From an uncultured Clostridia bacterium (GTDB lineage Bacteria > Bacillota > Clostridia > Oscillospirales > Butyricicoccaceae): a stretch of 18,244 nt of DNA. The notes under the pieces are model-generated. The model ran no database searches. It saw only the letters and a program-made list of their open reading frames with translations, and had not been told where the DNA came from. The position numbers were made by a program, and so were the translations under genes. Position 1 is the stretch's first letter. Each line of letters starts with the position of its first letter. This document shows, piece after piece, positions 7,155 through 15,090 of this stretch. The stretch spans positions 11,196 through 29,439 of the forward strand of contig CAJUSB010000032.1 of NCBI GenBank assembly GCA_910589115.1. The letters are read 5' to 3'.

Positions 7155-8048
7155 TTACTCGTTTTCATAGCCAAAATTACGCATTTGGAATTTGTTATTC
7201 CGCCAATCTTCCTTAACTTTTATCCACAGGTCAAGGTAAACTTTTGCATTTAGCATACGTTCTATATCTTGCCGTGCCATTTGCCCTATTTTTTTCAGCA
7301 TGTCGCCATGTTTACCGATAATAATACCTTTATGGCTATTTTTTTCGCAGTAGATAATTGCATGGATAGAGACAAGGCCGTCCTCGCGCTCGTCCATTTT
7401 TTCAATGCCGACGGCGGTGCCGTGTGGGACTTCACGCTGCAATAAAATCAGCATTTTTTCACGGATGATTTCTGCAATCAGCTGTTTTTCAGGCTGGTCA
7501 GATACCATATCCTCCGGGAAAAGCTGCGGCCCTTCCAATGCAAATTTTGTCAGCTCGTCCAACAGCTCATCGGTTCCCTCACCAGTGCGCGCGGAAACTG
7601 GTATGATTGCCTGAAATTCATGTGCCTGTGCATAGCACGCAATGACAGCAAGCAGTGATTCTTTCGGAACGGTATCTATTTTATTGATGACAAGCACAGA
7701 CGGCATTGAGGATGCTTTGATTTGGCTGATCAGGCTTTCCTCTGCCGGGCCGATATTGGCAATCGGTTCCACAACCAGTGCTGCGGCATCGACTTCGCTT
7801 ACTGTATCAGTGATGACTTTCACCATATAATCGCCCAGCCGTGAACGCGGCTTGTGCAGCCCAGGCGTATCTAAAAATACATATTGACAGCCCGCCCGAT
7901 TGAGAACGCCGGTAATGCGGGTGCGCGTGGTTTGCGGCTTTGCGGATACGATTGCTACTTTTGTGCCGACAAGCCGGTTTGTCAGTGTCGATTTTCCGAC
8001 GTTCGGCCTGCCTACGACCGAGATCATGGCGCTTTTTGTAATTTCCAT
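7155..8048 (-). CDS. era: GTPase Era
   Basis: The 297-residue protein matches Era (about 300). GTPase motifs: G1 GRPNVGKS (13-20), G2 region KPQTTRTR, G3 DTPG (60-63), G4 NKID (122-125), G5 SARTGEG. The C-terminal KH domain contains GIIIGKHGDMLKKIG. Era binds the 3' end of 16S rRNA and assists assembly of the 30S subunit. The frame is open to 8117, but ATG 8048 is the start: AGGAAAGG lies 5 bases upstream, and the longer version would run into the -35 box. It has a perfect-consensus promoter (8089-8117) and probably heads a transcript through yqzL, recO and perhaps mutS2. Confidence 0.97.
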   Translation of the reverse strand: MEITKSAMISVVGRPNVGKSTLTNRLVGTKVAIVSAKPQTTRTRITGVLNRAGCQYVFLDTPGLHKPRSRLGDYMVKVITDTVSEVDAAALVVEPIANIGPAEESLISQIKASSMPSVLVINKIDTVPKESLLAVIACYAQAHEFQAIIPVSARTGEGTDELLDELTKFALEGPQLFPEDMVSDQPEKQLIAEIIREKMLILLQREVPHGTAVGIEKMDEREDGLVSIHAIIYCEKNSHKGIIIGKHGDMLKKIGQMARQDIERMLNAKVYLDLWIKVKEDWRNNKFQMRNFGYENE

Positions 8049-8088
8049 AGTTTCCTTTCCTGTCAGACTGTTTGCGCTTATGCGTGTT

Positions 8089-8117
8089 ATTATAATATCC
8101 ATTTGGAATTCTGTCAA
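8089..8117 (-). promoter_or_regulatory. perfect-consensus sigma-A promoter of era
   Basis: On the minus strand TTGACA (8112-8117), a 17-base spacer and TATAAT (8089-8094) match the consensus at all 12 positions. The predicted start near 8082 gives a leader of about 34 bases before ATG 8048. Confidence 0.93.
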
Positions 8118-8241
8118 TCCTGTTTATTATAAGGAGAAAATTTTATTATCAGGATAACCTCTTAAAACCACTTAAAGCACTAAATCGAATGGTATAATAA
8201 TTCAAAATCCAGCATAATAAATACTATTCCGCATGACATTA

Positions 8242-8394
8242 CCCGGCCCGCCGTCCTTTTGGCGGGCCGGGCAGTAGGTAAAAACGGATGTAACCGCACC
8301 CATTCCCCGCCGTAGCGAAATAAAGTTTTTACTCGATTTTTTTACAAAAAAATCGCGGGTGCAGGGCAGCGCCCTGCCGCTGTCCGCGCAGGAC
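8242..8394 (-). repeat. composite GC-rich element, copy C (with A/T hairpin module)
   Basis: Read on the minus strand from the RraA-like stop: a 40-base body (8355-8394) identical to the first 40 bases of the 73-bp unit in copy F, an A/T hairpin with arms CGATTTTTTT (8334-8343) and AAAAAAATCG (8346-8355), a degenerate core near 8303-8315, a spacer, and a perfect 11-bp hairpin CCCGGCCCGCC (8242-8252) with GGCGGGCCGGG (8261-8271). The A/T hairpin could itself act as a terminator. Two bases separate the body from the stop codon. With the era promoter and about 120 bases of featureless AT-rich DNA this accounts for the gap between era and the RraA-like gene. Confidence 0.85.
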
Positions 8395-8396
8395 CG

Positions 8397-9083
8397 TTAC
8401 GGTTCAATGGTGCCGCCGTGATTCAGGAACAGGCCGGTGAAGCGTTCGCGGTGTTCGGCTTCGGTGAAATTGCCTTGTTTCATGCGTTCGAGTTCGTTTT
8501 GTTCGCCGGCAAGGTTGCAGCGTGCCAGTTCTAAAAGTTCTGCGGCATCCCGGCGGGGGATTACGACAAGGCCGTCTGCGTCACCTACCAAAATGTCGCC
8601 GGGCATTACGACCTGGCCGCCGCATACGACAGGTACGTTGATTTCGCCGGGACCTTCGCGGTAGGGGCCGAGCGGTGTGGCTGCTTTGGCAAATACAGGA
8701 AGGGCGCTGTTTTGAATATCGGCAAGGTCGCGGACGGCTCCATTGACAACAAAACCACCTAATTTGCGTAGTTCGGCATAAGCCAACATCATGCCGCCAA
8801 CCAGGGCACGGTCAGTGTAGCCCGCACCGTCAATTACAATGATATCGCCCGGCTGTGCATAGTCCAGCGCAGCCTGTGCAACAAGATTGTCGCCGGACGG
8901 CACCTTGACCGTGAAAGCAGGTCCTAAAAGGTTTTTGTGATTGAAAGCACGAATGCCGCCAAACATACAGTTCATTTTGCGCACACAGTCGCCAATGTTG
9001 CTGCTTGGAATGCCGCGGTAGCTTTCAATGAGGGCAGGGTCAGGGCGTTCAAAGTGAAGGAAGGCCCGGAATCCAATCGGCAT
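8397..9083 (-). CDS. RraA-like family protein (putative HMG/oxaloacetate aldolase type)
   Basis: The 228-residue protein belongs to the RraA / demethylmenaquinone-methyltransferase-like fold. Visible signatures are GDIIVIDG (79-86), GGMM (96-99), the active-site stretch NGAVRD (114-119, R118 and D119 as substrate and metal ligands) and PGDILVGDADGLVVIP (161-176). Members with the G-x-R-D site act as 4-hydroxy-4-methyl-2-oxoglutarate aldolases or oxaloacetate decarboxylases; others inhibit RNase E. Which applies here cannot be told, and no ring-cleavage genes are nearby. It has an AAAGGGG site upstream of ATG 9083 and its own strong promoter. Repeat copy C begins 2 bp after its stop codon. Confidence 0.88.
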   Translation of the reverse strand: MPIGFRAFLHFERPDPALIESYRGIPSSNIGDCVRKMNCMFGGIRAFNHKNLLGPAFTVKVPSGDNLVAQAALDYAQPGDIIVIDGAGYTDRALVGGMMLAYAELRKLGGFVVNGAVRDLADIQNSALPVFAKAATPLGPYREGPGEINVPVVCGGQVVMPGDILVGDADGLVVIPRRDAAELLELARCNLAGEQNELERMKQGNFTEAEHRERFTGLFLNHGGTIEP

Positions 9084-9130
9084 GATTTGTGAGTCCCCTT
9101 TCCGGTAGGATCAATAATGGCTTTTTCTGT

Positions 9131-9160
9131 ATTTTAACATTGCTGACTGCGTCCTGTCAA
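9131..9160 (-). promoter_or_regulatory. promoter of the RraA-like gene (extended -10)
   Basis: On the minus strand TTGACA (9155-9160), an 18-base spacer and TAAAAT (9131-9136), with TG one base before the -10. The predicted start is about 40 bases before ATG 9083. Confidence 0.82.
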
Positions 9161-9250
9161 TGCACTGCGGATAGAAATGAACGTTTAGAATCAGTTTGGC
9201 CAATATTTGGAAGTTAATGGGGAACTTCGCAACTTTTTTCCAGTTACCGG

Positions 9251-9279
9251 TTGAATTTTTTGTAGATTTAAGGTACAAT
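9251..9279 (+). promoter_or_regulatory. promoter of the chemotaxis receptor gene
   Basis: TTGAAT (9251-9256), a 17-base spacer and TACAAT (9274-9279), in AT-rich DNA. The predicted start near 9286 gives a leader of roughly 94 bases before ATG 9380. This is a sigma-A type sequence, not a sigma-D flagellar promoter. Confidence 0.82.
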
Positions 9280-9289
9280 AAAAGAAAGG

Positions 9290-9358
9290 AGCAACTGGGA
9301 GAGCACGCACGTGCCGTGATGGCGCCAGCGTAAGCTGCCGAAACGCTGCGAACCAATC
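9290..9358 (+). promoter_or_regulatory. GC-rich structured leader of the chemotaxis receptor gene
   Basis: The leader turns sharply GC-rich just after the promoter. Visible pairings are CACG-TGC-CGTG, a GNRA-capped CAGC-GTAA-GCTG, and an alternative CAGCGT with ACGCTG stem that excludes it. The pieces GAGCAA, ACGCA and CTGCCGAA recall parts of class-I c-di-GMP riboswitches, which often sit before such receptor genes, but the usual first hairpin is not recognisable. It is recorded as a possible regulatory RNA, unproven. Confidence 0.3.
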
Positions 9359-9379
9359 ATGGAAAAGGGGTCTTGTCAG

Positions 9380-11059
9380 ATGAAAAAAGCAATGAATCAG
9401 TCAAAGCGCATCAGCATTCTGAACACAATCTCGGTTTTGGTTTTGATGCTGACCTTGCTGCTGGTATTTCTGAATATCAGTTACAGCAGCCGGCTTTCCA
9501 AGGCAACCAATAACCGTGCAGAGTTGACAGAGAATGCAAATGTGTTTATGGATGCTTCTGCTTATCTTACAAACGAGGTGCGTGCCTATGCATCTACAAG
9601 CATTCAGGAGCATTATGACAACTATATGAATGAGCTTAATACGCTCAGGAATCGGGAAAGCAGTCTCGCGAAGATGCAGGAGATTGGCATTACCGCTGAA
9701 GAGCAGGGACTGATTGACAAGATGGCGGGGATTTCTGATACGCTGGTCCCCTTTGAGGAAGACGCAATGGAGCAGGCGCACCGGGGAGAGAATGATAAAG
9801 CGCTTGCCTATGTGTACGGGGATGAATACAGCAGCGCGATTTCGCAGATCAACGATATTAAGAAGCAGTTTCTTACAACACTTTCCAATCGTACCACCAA
9901 TGAGGTAATGGAAATCACAAAAAAAAGCGCGGTCAACCGGTTTATGATGTTTGCCTCTGTAATAGTTGTATGTGCAATTCAATTTGTGATTATGCGTTTT
10001 GTGCGCAAGGATGTGCTTGTGCCCGTACTCACCGTGCGTGATCAGATGGCACAGATTGCCAGCGGCAATCTTTCTGCGGATTTCCCGCTGGAGCCGGACA
10101 CATCTGAAATTGGGCGGCTGATTGCCTCTATTCATGAAACGCGGAATGAGCTGAAGCATTACATAAAAGATATTGATTCCAATCTGGCGCAAATGGCGGA
10201 TGGCAATATGGATCTGGTGATTGACAGCCAGTACCGCGGAGAATTTCTGCCAATCCAGAAAGCAATGATGCAGATCGTGGATGCACTGAATATTGCATTG
10301 TCACAGATATGCGAGACGACGGAAGCAGTTGCTGATGAGGCGGAGCAGATGGCTTCTGATGCACAGGTGCTTTCGGATGGTGCGATTCGGCAGGCTTCTA
10401 CGGTACAGGAGCTTTCCTCCAGCATCCAGGCATTGTCCGGCGAAGTCCGGAAAACCTCGGATGATGCGGAGGAAGCGCGCCGGTGCTCATTGGCAGCAGC
10501 TGGCAAGCTGGAGACATGCAATGAAAAGATGAGTGCATTGGCGAGTGCAATCAATGATATTTCGGTGTCATCGGAAGAAATCAGCGGCATTGTGAAAACC
10601 ATACAGGATATTTCACTGCAAACGAAGATACTTGCGCTGAACGCTTCTGTTGAGGCAGCGCGTGCAGGTGCCGCAGGCAAGGGGTTTGCGGTAGTAGCGA
10701 ACGAGGTGCAGAGCCTTGCGAACAAGAGCGCGGTGGCGGCGCAAAATATTACGCGGCTGATAGGCGAATCTATGCGTTTGGTACATCACGGTACAGCATT
10801 GACGGCGGATACAACGGATGCACTGACGCAGACAGTAATCGGAGCGAAACAGGCGACACAGCTGATAGAGCAGATAGCGACCTCAGCCATGCAGCAGTCC
10901 AATTCGCTAAGCTGCCTGACAGACGGCATGGGCGAAATCAACGAGGTCATTCAGACGAACGCCGAGACGGCGGAAAAATCGGCAAGTGCCGCAGGGCAGC
11001 TCCGCGAGCAAGCCGAAGAGCTCAAGGTTTCGGTCGAGAGATTCAATCTCCGCCATTGA
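9380..11059 (+). CDS. methyl-accepting chemotaxis protein (transmembrane sensor)
   Basis: The 559-residue receptor has TM1 at about 13-33, an extracytoplasmic helical domain of about 150 residues (four-helix-bundle type), TM2 at about 187-208, a HAMP linker (about 209-262), a second HAMP-like segment (LAQMADGNMDLVIDS onwards, about 268-305), then the signalling helices. The tip at about 404-444 (IVKTIQDISLQTKILALNAS then VEAARAG, GKGFAVVANEV) is the conserved CheW/CheA contact region. No C-terminal CheR pentapeptide is seen. ATG 9380 is chosen over ATG 9359, since only 9380 has a ribosome site (AAAAGGGG, 9 bases upstream). The ligand is unknown. No chemotaxis or flagellar gene is nearby, so this is an orphan receptor. 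Confidence 0.94.
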   Translation: MKKAMNQSKRISILNTISVLVLMLTLLLVFLNISYSSRLSKATNNRAELTENANVFMDASAYLTNEVRAYASTSIQEHYDNYMNELNTLRNRESSLAKMQEIGITAEEQGLIDKMAGISDTLVPFEEDAMEQAHRGENDKALAYVYGDEYSSAISQINDIKKQFLTTLSNRTTNEVMEITKKSAVNRFMMFASVIVVCAIQFVIMRFVRKDVLVPVLTVRDQMAQIASGNLSADFPLEPDTSEIGRLIASIHETRNELKHYIKDIDSNLAQMADGNMDLVIDSQYRGEFLPIQKAMMQIVDALNIALSQICETTEAVADEAEQMASDAQVLSDGAIRQASTVQELSSSIQALSGEVRKTSDDAEEARRCSLAAAGKLETCNEKMSALASAINDISVSSEEISGIVKTIQDISLQTKILALNASVEAARAGAAGKGFAVVANEVQSLANKSAVAAQNITRLIGESMRLVHHGTALTADTTDALTQTVIGAKQATQLIEQIATSAMQQSNSLSCLTDGMGEINEVIQTNAETAEKSASAAGQLREQAEELKVSVERFNLRH

Positions 11060-11086
11060 GTGTATTGCCGATGAGGTTTGATTCTG

Positions 11087-11129
11087 TGCGGAAGTCCAGA
11101 GGGCGTTGCTTTCTGGACTTCCGCATTTT
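11087..11129 (+). terminator. terminator of the chemotaxis receptor gene, built from a repeat body module
   Basis: A perfect 14-bp stem (11087-11100 with 11112-11125, 11-base loop) is followed by TTTT. The arm and loop share GTCCAGAGGGC with the body modules of copies A, D and F, so the terminator appears to derive from the same repeat family. Confidence 0.88.
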
Positions 11130-11179
11130 GAAAAAAATTGCTTAAAAAGAGGAGAAGTATTCAAATAGATACAATACCT

Positions 11180-11425
11180 ATGTATAAACGTTTATTCGGA
11201 TACCACTACACAAATGGAGGCTCTCAACAATATACAAGGGAGTATACCTGGGAAGATTGGGTAGCCGCGTCTCGAATGATTGATAGGACTCCTGGAACTA
11301 GCCATGCAAATATTATCAATGCAATCTATAATTTCTTTAAGGAACATCCCGAGAAGCTGTTAGAAGGAGGCCCCGCCAAAGAGCAAGGATGTACCGTTGA
11401 TCAATTAAGAATGTTTTCCGAGTAG
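11180..11425 (+). CDS. hypothetical small protein, possibly 5'-truncated
   Basis: From ATG 11180 the frame encodes 81 residues, MYKRLFGYHYTNGGSQQ..., with TWEDWVAASRMID and INAIYNFFKEHPEKLLEGG in the middle and an end at DQLRMFSE. I do not recognise the family. It looks like a soluble, mostly helical domain. The frame is open further upstream to a TTG at 11138, and a good GAGGAG site lies at 11149-11154, but no ATG or GTG is suitably spaced from it, so the start is uncertain or the 5' end has been lost. Base composition is AT-richer and codon use (AGG, ATA, ACT) differs from its neighbours, suggesting foreign origin. It is enclosed by two terminators that each resemble a module of the composite repeat, and no promoter was found. 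Confidence 0.5.
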   Translation: MYKRLFGYHYTNGGSQQYTREYTWEDWVAASRMIDRTPGTSHANIINAIYNFFKEHPEKLLEGGPAKEQGCTVDQLRMFSE

Positions 11426-11504
11426 GGATAAGAAAACCAACCTGGTGGATCTAATCCAGGGGAGAGACAGGATTTGTTTGCAATGAAACTGAATATGTGT
11501 TGAC

Positions 11505-11542
11505 GGTCAGCCTGCTTAAAGGAAAGCGGGCTGGCCATTTTT
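11505..11542 (+). terminator. terminator with solo hairpin module of the composite repeat
   Basis: Arms GGTCAGCCTGC (11505-11515) and GCGGGCTGGCC (11526-11536) pair along 11 positions with G-T/T-G wobble, followed by ATTTTTT. The arms are close to the terminal hairpins of copies A and D. The 109 bases after it are AT-rich and hold nothing recognisable before copy D starts. Confidence 0.85.
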
Positions 11543-11651
11543 TATTGCATTTGTACGTGTGTAGGATGATGTACTGATTATAAAAATATTAAAATTATAC
11601 AATGAATATTCCACAAAAAATAATTCTATAGGGTAAGCAATGAAAAAGACC

Positions 11652-11870
11652 GCCCAGCCTGCAATCCTTTTGGCAGGCTGGGCAGCACAGTAGGAACAAT
11701 TATAGAGCACCCAGTCCTCCGTCCCGCCCGCAGGCGAGGCGGAGATGCGAAGCATCTCGGGGTCTGGGGCAAAGCCCCAGCGGGAGTCCAGAGGGCAGAG
11801 CCCGCTGGTGCGCGCCGCAAAGGCGATCTCTCCGGCGAGGAGCGGGAGTCCAGAGGGCAGAGCCCGCTGG
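11652..11870 (-). repeat. composite GC-rich element, copy D
   Basis: Read on the minus strand from the ftsK stop: body (11845-11870), a second longer body unit starting again 62 bases away (11783-11844), hairpin CTGGGGC-AAA-GCCCCAG (11764-11780), hairpin GAGATGC-GAA-GCATCTC (11742-11758), the core (about 11718-11739), a spacer, and a perfect 11-bp hairpin 11652-11662 with 11673-11683. The hairpin is followed by TTTTT on the minus strand, so it likely terminates ftsK. The last repeat base, 11870, is immediately next to the stop codon 11871-11873. Confidence 0.88.
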
Positions 11871-14729
11871 TTAGTCATTGCGGCGGAGCTTCATTTCTTT
11901 CCATTCGTCCTTCGATATCAGGATTTGGCGCGGCTTTGAGCCGTCAAATGGGCCGACAATTCCACGTTCCTCCATCTGATCTACAATGCGCGCCGCCCGC
12001 GAGTAGCCCAGCTTGAGCCGTCTCTGAAGCATAGAAGTAGAAGCCTGTCCGCAGTTCATTACAACATCAATTGCTTCCATCAGCATTTCATCTTCGTCAC
12101 CCTCTGCGGATGCACTGCCTTTGCCCTTCCCCTTTTCATCATCGCTTTCGCATTGGCGCTCAATGTGTTCGAGTATTTCTTCATTGTATTCTGCCGTTGC
12201 AGATTCCTTGATTTGTGCGATAACGCCTTCAATTTCATCCGAGGAGATAAAGCATCCCTGAATGCGCTGCGGTTTGCCGCCGCCAATCGGCGCATACAGC
12301 ATGTCACCCTTGCCGATCAGCTTCTCTGCACCCGTCTGATCCAAAATTATGCGGCTTTCCACCTGGCTCGCTACCGCAAACGCAATGCGCGAAGGAATAT
12401 TCGATTTCATGATGCCCGTGATCACGTCAGCCGACGGACGCTGCGTTGCAACAATCAAATGCATCCCGGCCGCACGCGCTTTCTGTGCAATGCGGCAAAT
12501 GGAAGTTTCAACGTCTTTTGCTGCAACCATCATCAGGTCTGCCAGCTCGTCGATCACAATGACAATTTGCGGCAGCACCTGGTAGTTATCCGGTGAATCA
12601 TCTTCCGCAAACTGTGCGGCTTTGCGCTTCTGGCGCATCTGCGCATTAAAATCTGCAAGGTTGCGGACCTGGTTGTCTGCAAACAGCTTGTAGCGCCGTT
12701 CCATTTCGCCGACCGACCAGTTCAGCGCACCTGCTGCTTTTTTGGGATCGGTTACGACCGGTATCAGCAGATGCGGTACACCATTGTAATTGCCCAGTTC
12801 GACCATTTTGGGGTCTACCATAATCAGCCGAACCTCTTCCGGCGTGGAGTTGTATAGAATGGAAATCAGCATGGAGTTTACGCAGACCGATTTGCCGGAA
12901 CCGGTCGTGCCCGCAATCAGCAAATGCGGCATTTTTGCAATGTCGCCGATGACCGGCGCACCCGTAATATCCTTACCAACCGCAAAAGACAGCTTGCTGG
13001 TTGCATTCCGAAAAGCCGGGGAGGCGATGCATTCGCGTATGCTGACCATGGTAACGGTCTTATTCGGAACCTCAATGCCGATTGCAACTTTATCCGGAAT
13101 GGGAGCAATACGCACCGAAAGCGCCCCCAGGGAAAGTGCAATATCGTCAGAAAGTGCAGTGATGCGGGAGAATTTAATCCCACGCGAGATGGTCAGCTCA
13201 AACCTTGTGACCGACGGCCCGCGCACGACCCCAATGATTTTTGCATCAATGCCAAAGGATTGAAGCGTGTCCACCAGACGGGCAGAATTCTCTTGAAGCT
13301 CCATTTCAACGCCCATGCTGGAGGTGGGGCCCGCCTCATTCAGCAGTTCAAGAGAGGGTTTGATGTAGGGTGGGAGCGGAGCCTGTTGGTTTTCGTCCAT
13401 CTCGGCGGCCATTTTAGCGGCCATTTCCTCGGCGGCCCGTTCAGCCTCGCGTTTTTCCTCTGCTTTTGTTTTTGGTTTCGGAGGCTTGTCCGAAGCCGGT
13501 TCCTCAGGAATTGGCGTTTCGGTAATCGGCTCAGCGGGCGGCGCACCGACTTCAAGTGAGGCCTCGGCAGATACGCCCGAGAAATCCAGCACGTCAGCCT
13601 CTGTATCAAATACATCGGCGTCATCCGCTTCGATCTGCACAGAGGTGCTGTCTCCAGCAGGGAACTGCGCACCGGATGGATTTTTGCGGGCGCGTTCGGC
13701 GTTGCGGGCGGCGGAAGCCTCTGCGGCAGCACGTACTTGTTCTGCAAGCATCTGTTCGGCCAGGTTGGGCGGCACGGCTCCACCGGATTCAACTTCCTGC
13801 TGCTGCACAAGGTCTAGGATATCGTGCACAGGAGCATCCATATGGGCTTGTCCTGTTCCGCGCAGATATTCAGCGGGGGAGATAGGTTTTTTACGTTTGG
13901 CATCCGCAACGGTTTGTGCGGCTGGTTTTTTGAAGATAGAAGACGGGTCGTCATCCAGCACAGGCGGTGCGGGCTGTTCGTCGTCGAGCGAGATATTGTA
14001 GTTGGCAATATTGGGCCTGCCGCGCTGCTGTTGGCGGAGCTGGCGTTGCTGTTGGCGCTGCTGATGCAGCACATGGACGTTGGGAATTTCAGGGGGCGCT
14101 TCATAGTGTTCCCGTTCTTCATCTGAATCATATTCGTATTCGGGGGGCTGGAAGGCTTCCCAGATCATGACGGGGGTAACGCGTGCGGCGGCGAGTCCGG
14201 CGCCGACGGTAAGGACGAGAAGGACGAGCACAGCGCCGAACCAGCTGAGGGCCCATTGCAGGCCGAGGTAGAGCAGGCCACCGAGCAGGCCGCCTGACCA
14301 GAGTTCCGCACCTGCGGTAAGCAGCTGGGAGACGGTGCCGCTGCTGCGCTCGAAGGAGCTGCCCCAAAAGACGGCATGGATCAGTGCGGCGAGCAGCACA
14401 GGTTCTGCGAGGATGCAGAAAGCGCGCAGCCGCACGGGTCCTTTGCGGCGAACGAATAGCAGTGCGCTGACGAGCAGCAGCGCGAAGGGCAGCGGATACA
14501 GTCCGATTCCGAGCAGGCCGCCCAGGGCGCTGCGGAGCATTTTAAGGACTGCGCCCTCAATCGGGAGCAGGGCGAGCAGGCTGATAAGGCCGACAATGCC
14601 CCAGAGGGCGGCCCAGAGCCCACGCGGGATACCGGCGGGCTCCGGGGGCGGGGTCGTTTTTTTCCGGCTGGAAGAACTTCTGCCGGACGAACTGGATTTT
14701 GACGAAGTTTTTCTTTTTTCTGCGGCCAA
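11871..14729 (-). CDS. ftsK: DNA translocase FtsK/SpoIIIE
   Basis: The 952-residue protein has a Ser/Lys-rich start, four hydrophobic segments (about 37-58, 70-93, 103-122, 145-182) anchoring it in the membrane, a long acidic, Gln/Ala-rich linker (about 190-450), then the motor: alpha-domain 455-600, RecA-like beta-domain with Walker A GTTGSGKS (607-614) and Walker B VIVIDELAD (723-731), and the C-terminal gamma winged helix (about 885-945, GYSRAARIVDQMEERGIVGP) that reads polar DNA motifs. It pumps chromosome DNA through the division or sporulation septum. Translation begins at TTG 14729 with GGAGGTG 7-9 bases upstream; the nearby ATG 14743 is in another frame. Repeat copy D touches the stop codon and copy E lies upstream. 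No clear promoter was found. Confidence 0.96.
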   Translation of the reverse strand: MAAEKRKTSSKSSSSGRSSSSRKKTTPPPEPAGIPRGLWAALWGIVGLISLLALLPIEGAVLKMLRSALGGLLGIGLYPLPFALLLVSALLFVRRKGPVRLRAFCILAEPVLLAALIHAVFWGSSFERSSGTVSQLLTAGAELWSGGLLGGLLYLGLQWALSWFGAVLVLLVLTVGAGLAAARVTPVMIWEAFQPPEYEYDSDEEREHYEAPPEIPNVHVLHQQRQQQRQLRQQQRGRPNIANYNISLDDEQPAPPVLDDDPSSIFKKPAAQTVADAKRKKPISPAEYLRGTGQAHMDAPVHDILDLVQQQEVESGGAVPPNLAEQMLAEQVRAAAEASAARNAERARKNPSGAQFPAGDSTSVQIEADDADVFDTEADVLDFSGVSAEASLEVGAPPAEPITETPIPEEPASDKPPKPKTKAEEKREAERAAEEMAAKMAAEMDENQQAPLPPYIKPSLELLNEAGPTSSMGVEMELQENSARLVDTLQSFGIDAKIIGVVRGPSVTRFELTISRGIKFSRITALSDDIALSLGALSVRIAPIPDKVAIGIEVPNKTVTMVSIRECIASPAFRNATSKLSFAVGKDITGAPVIGDIAKMPHLLIAGTTGSGKSVCVNSMLISILYNSTPEEVRLIMVDPKMVELGNYNGVPHLLIPVVTDPKKAAGALNWSVGEMERRYKLFADNQVRNLADFNAQMRQKRKAAQFAEDDSPDNYQVLPQIVIVIDELADLMMVAAKDVETSICRIAQKARAAGMHLIVATQRPSADVITGIMKSNIPSRIAFAVASQVESRIILDQTGAEKLIGKGDMLYAPIGGGKPQRIQGCFISSDEIEGVIAQIKESATAEYNEEILEHIERQCESDDEKGKGKGSASAEGDEDEMLMEAIDVVMNCGQASTSMLQRRLKLGYSRAARIVDQMEERGIVGPFDGSKPRQILISKDEWKEMKLRRND

Positions 14730-14774
14730 AGCGCCACACCTCCATAAACAAACGGTCCCGGCAGCTGAATCGGC

Positions 14775-14963
14775 GCGGGCGGCGGTCCTGCGCGGACGGC
14801 GCGCCTCGCCGGCGGGGCGTCCTATGCGGACGGCACAATTTTTTCGAGAAAAAATTGACTAAAAGCTTTATTACGCCTGCGGGCGGGACGGGGGATTTTT
14901 TTGGTTTGGGGACAGGTTTTTTTACAGTGTTGACCGGCCCGCCAAAGGGACGGCGGGCCGGTC
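14775..14963 (+). repeat. composite GC-rich element, copy E (with A/T hairpin module)
   Basis: Read on the plus strand: a body with short GTCC...GGAC stems (for example 14785-14797), a perfect A/T hairpin AATTTTTT (14837-14844) with AAAAAATT (14849-14856) and loop CGAG, a stretch homologous to copy C, the core (about 14875-14894), a T-rich spacer, and a perfect 12-bp hairpin GACCGGCCCGCC (14932-14943) with GGCGGGCCGGTC (14952-14963). The hairpin faces the uppP 3' end. Between it and uppP (14964-15090) I see nothing distinctive. The left boundary is approximate. Confidence 0.83.
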
Positions 14964-15090
14964 GGCAGACGGCATTTTAGGGAATTGTTGTTACAAGCCC
15001 TAAACGGTGTCTGTACGGCATCAGGTACTGCCATACTAAGATATTTTTGAAATCTGGCAGGATTCCTGTAAAAGTTACTTAAACAGGGTT

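Noticed and set aside
8049..8117. N-terminal extension of Era to 8117
   Set aside because: The extension would start inside the -35 box of a perfect promoter. ATG 8048 has a good ribosome site and gives the family length.
9401..10192. 263-codon minus-strand frame opposite the chemotaxis receptor
   Set aside because: It has His/Arg-rich shadow composition, no start signal, and the plus-strand receptor is unambiguous.
11505..11870. Insertion sequence or integrated element next to ftsK
   Set aside because: There is no transposase or integrase gene and no tRNA or direct-repeat attachment site. Only repeat modules and AT-rich filler are seen.
11516..11878. 120-codon open frame across copy D
   Set aside because: It is made of repeat modules with no ribosome site, and it overlaps the ftsK stop. 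Non-coding repeat is the better explanation.
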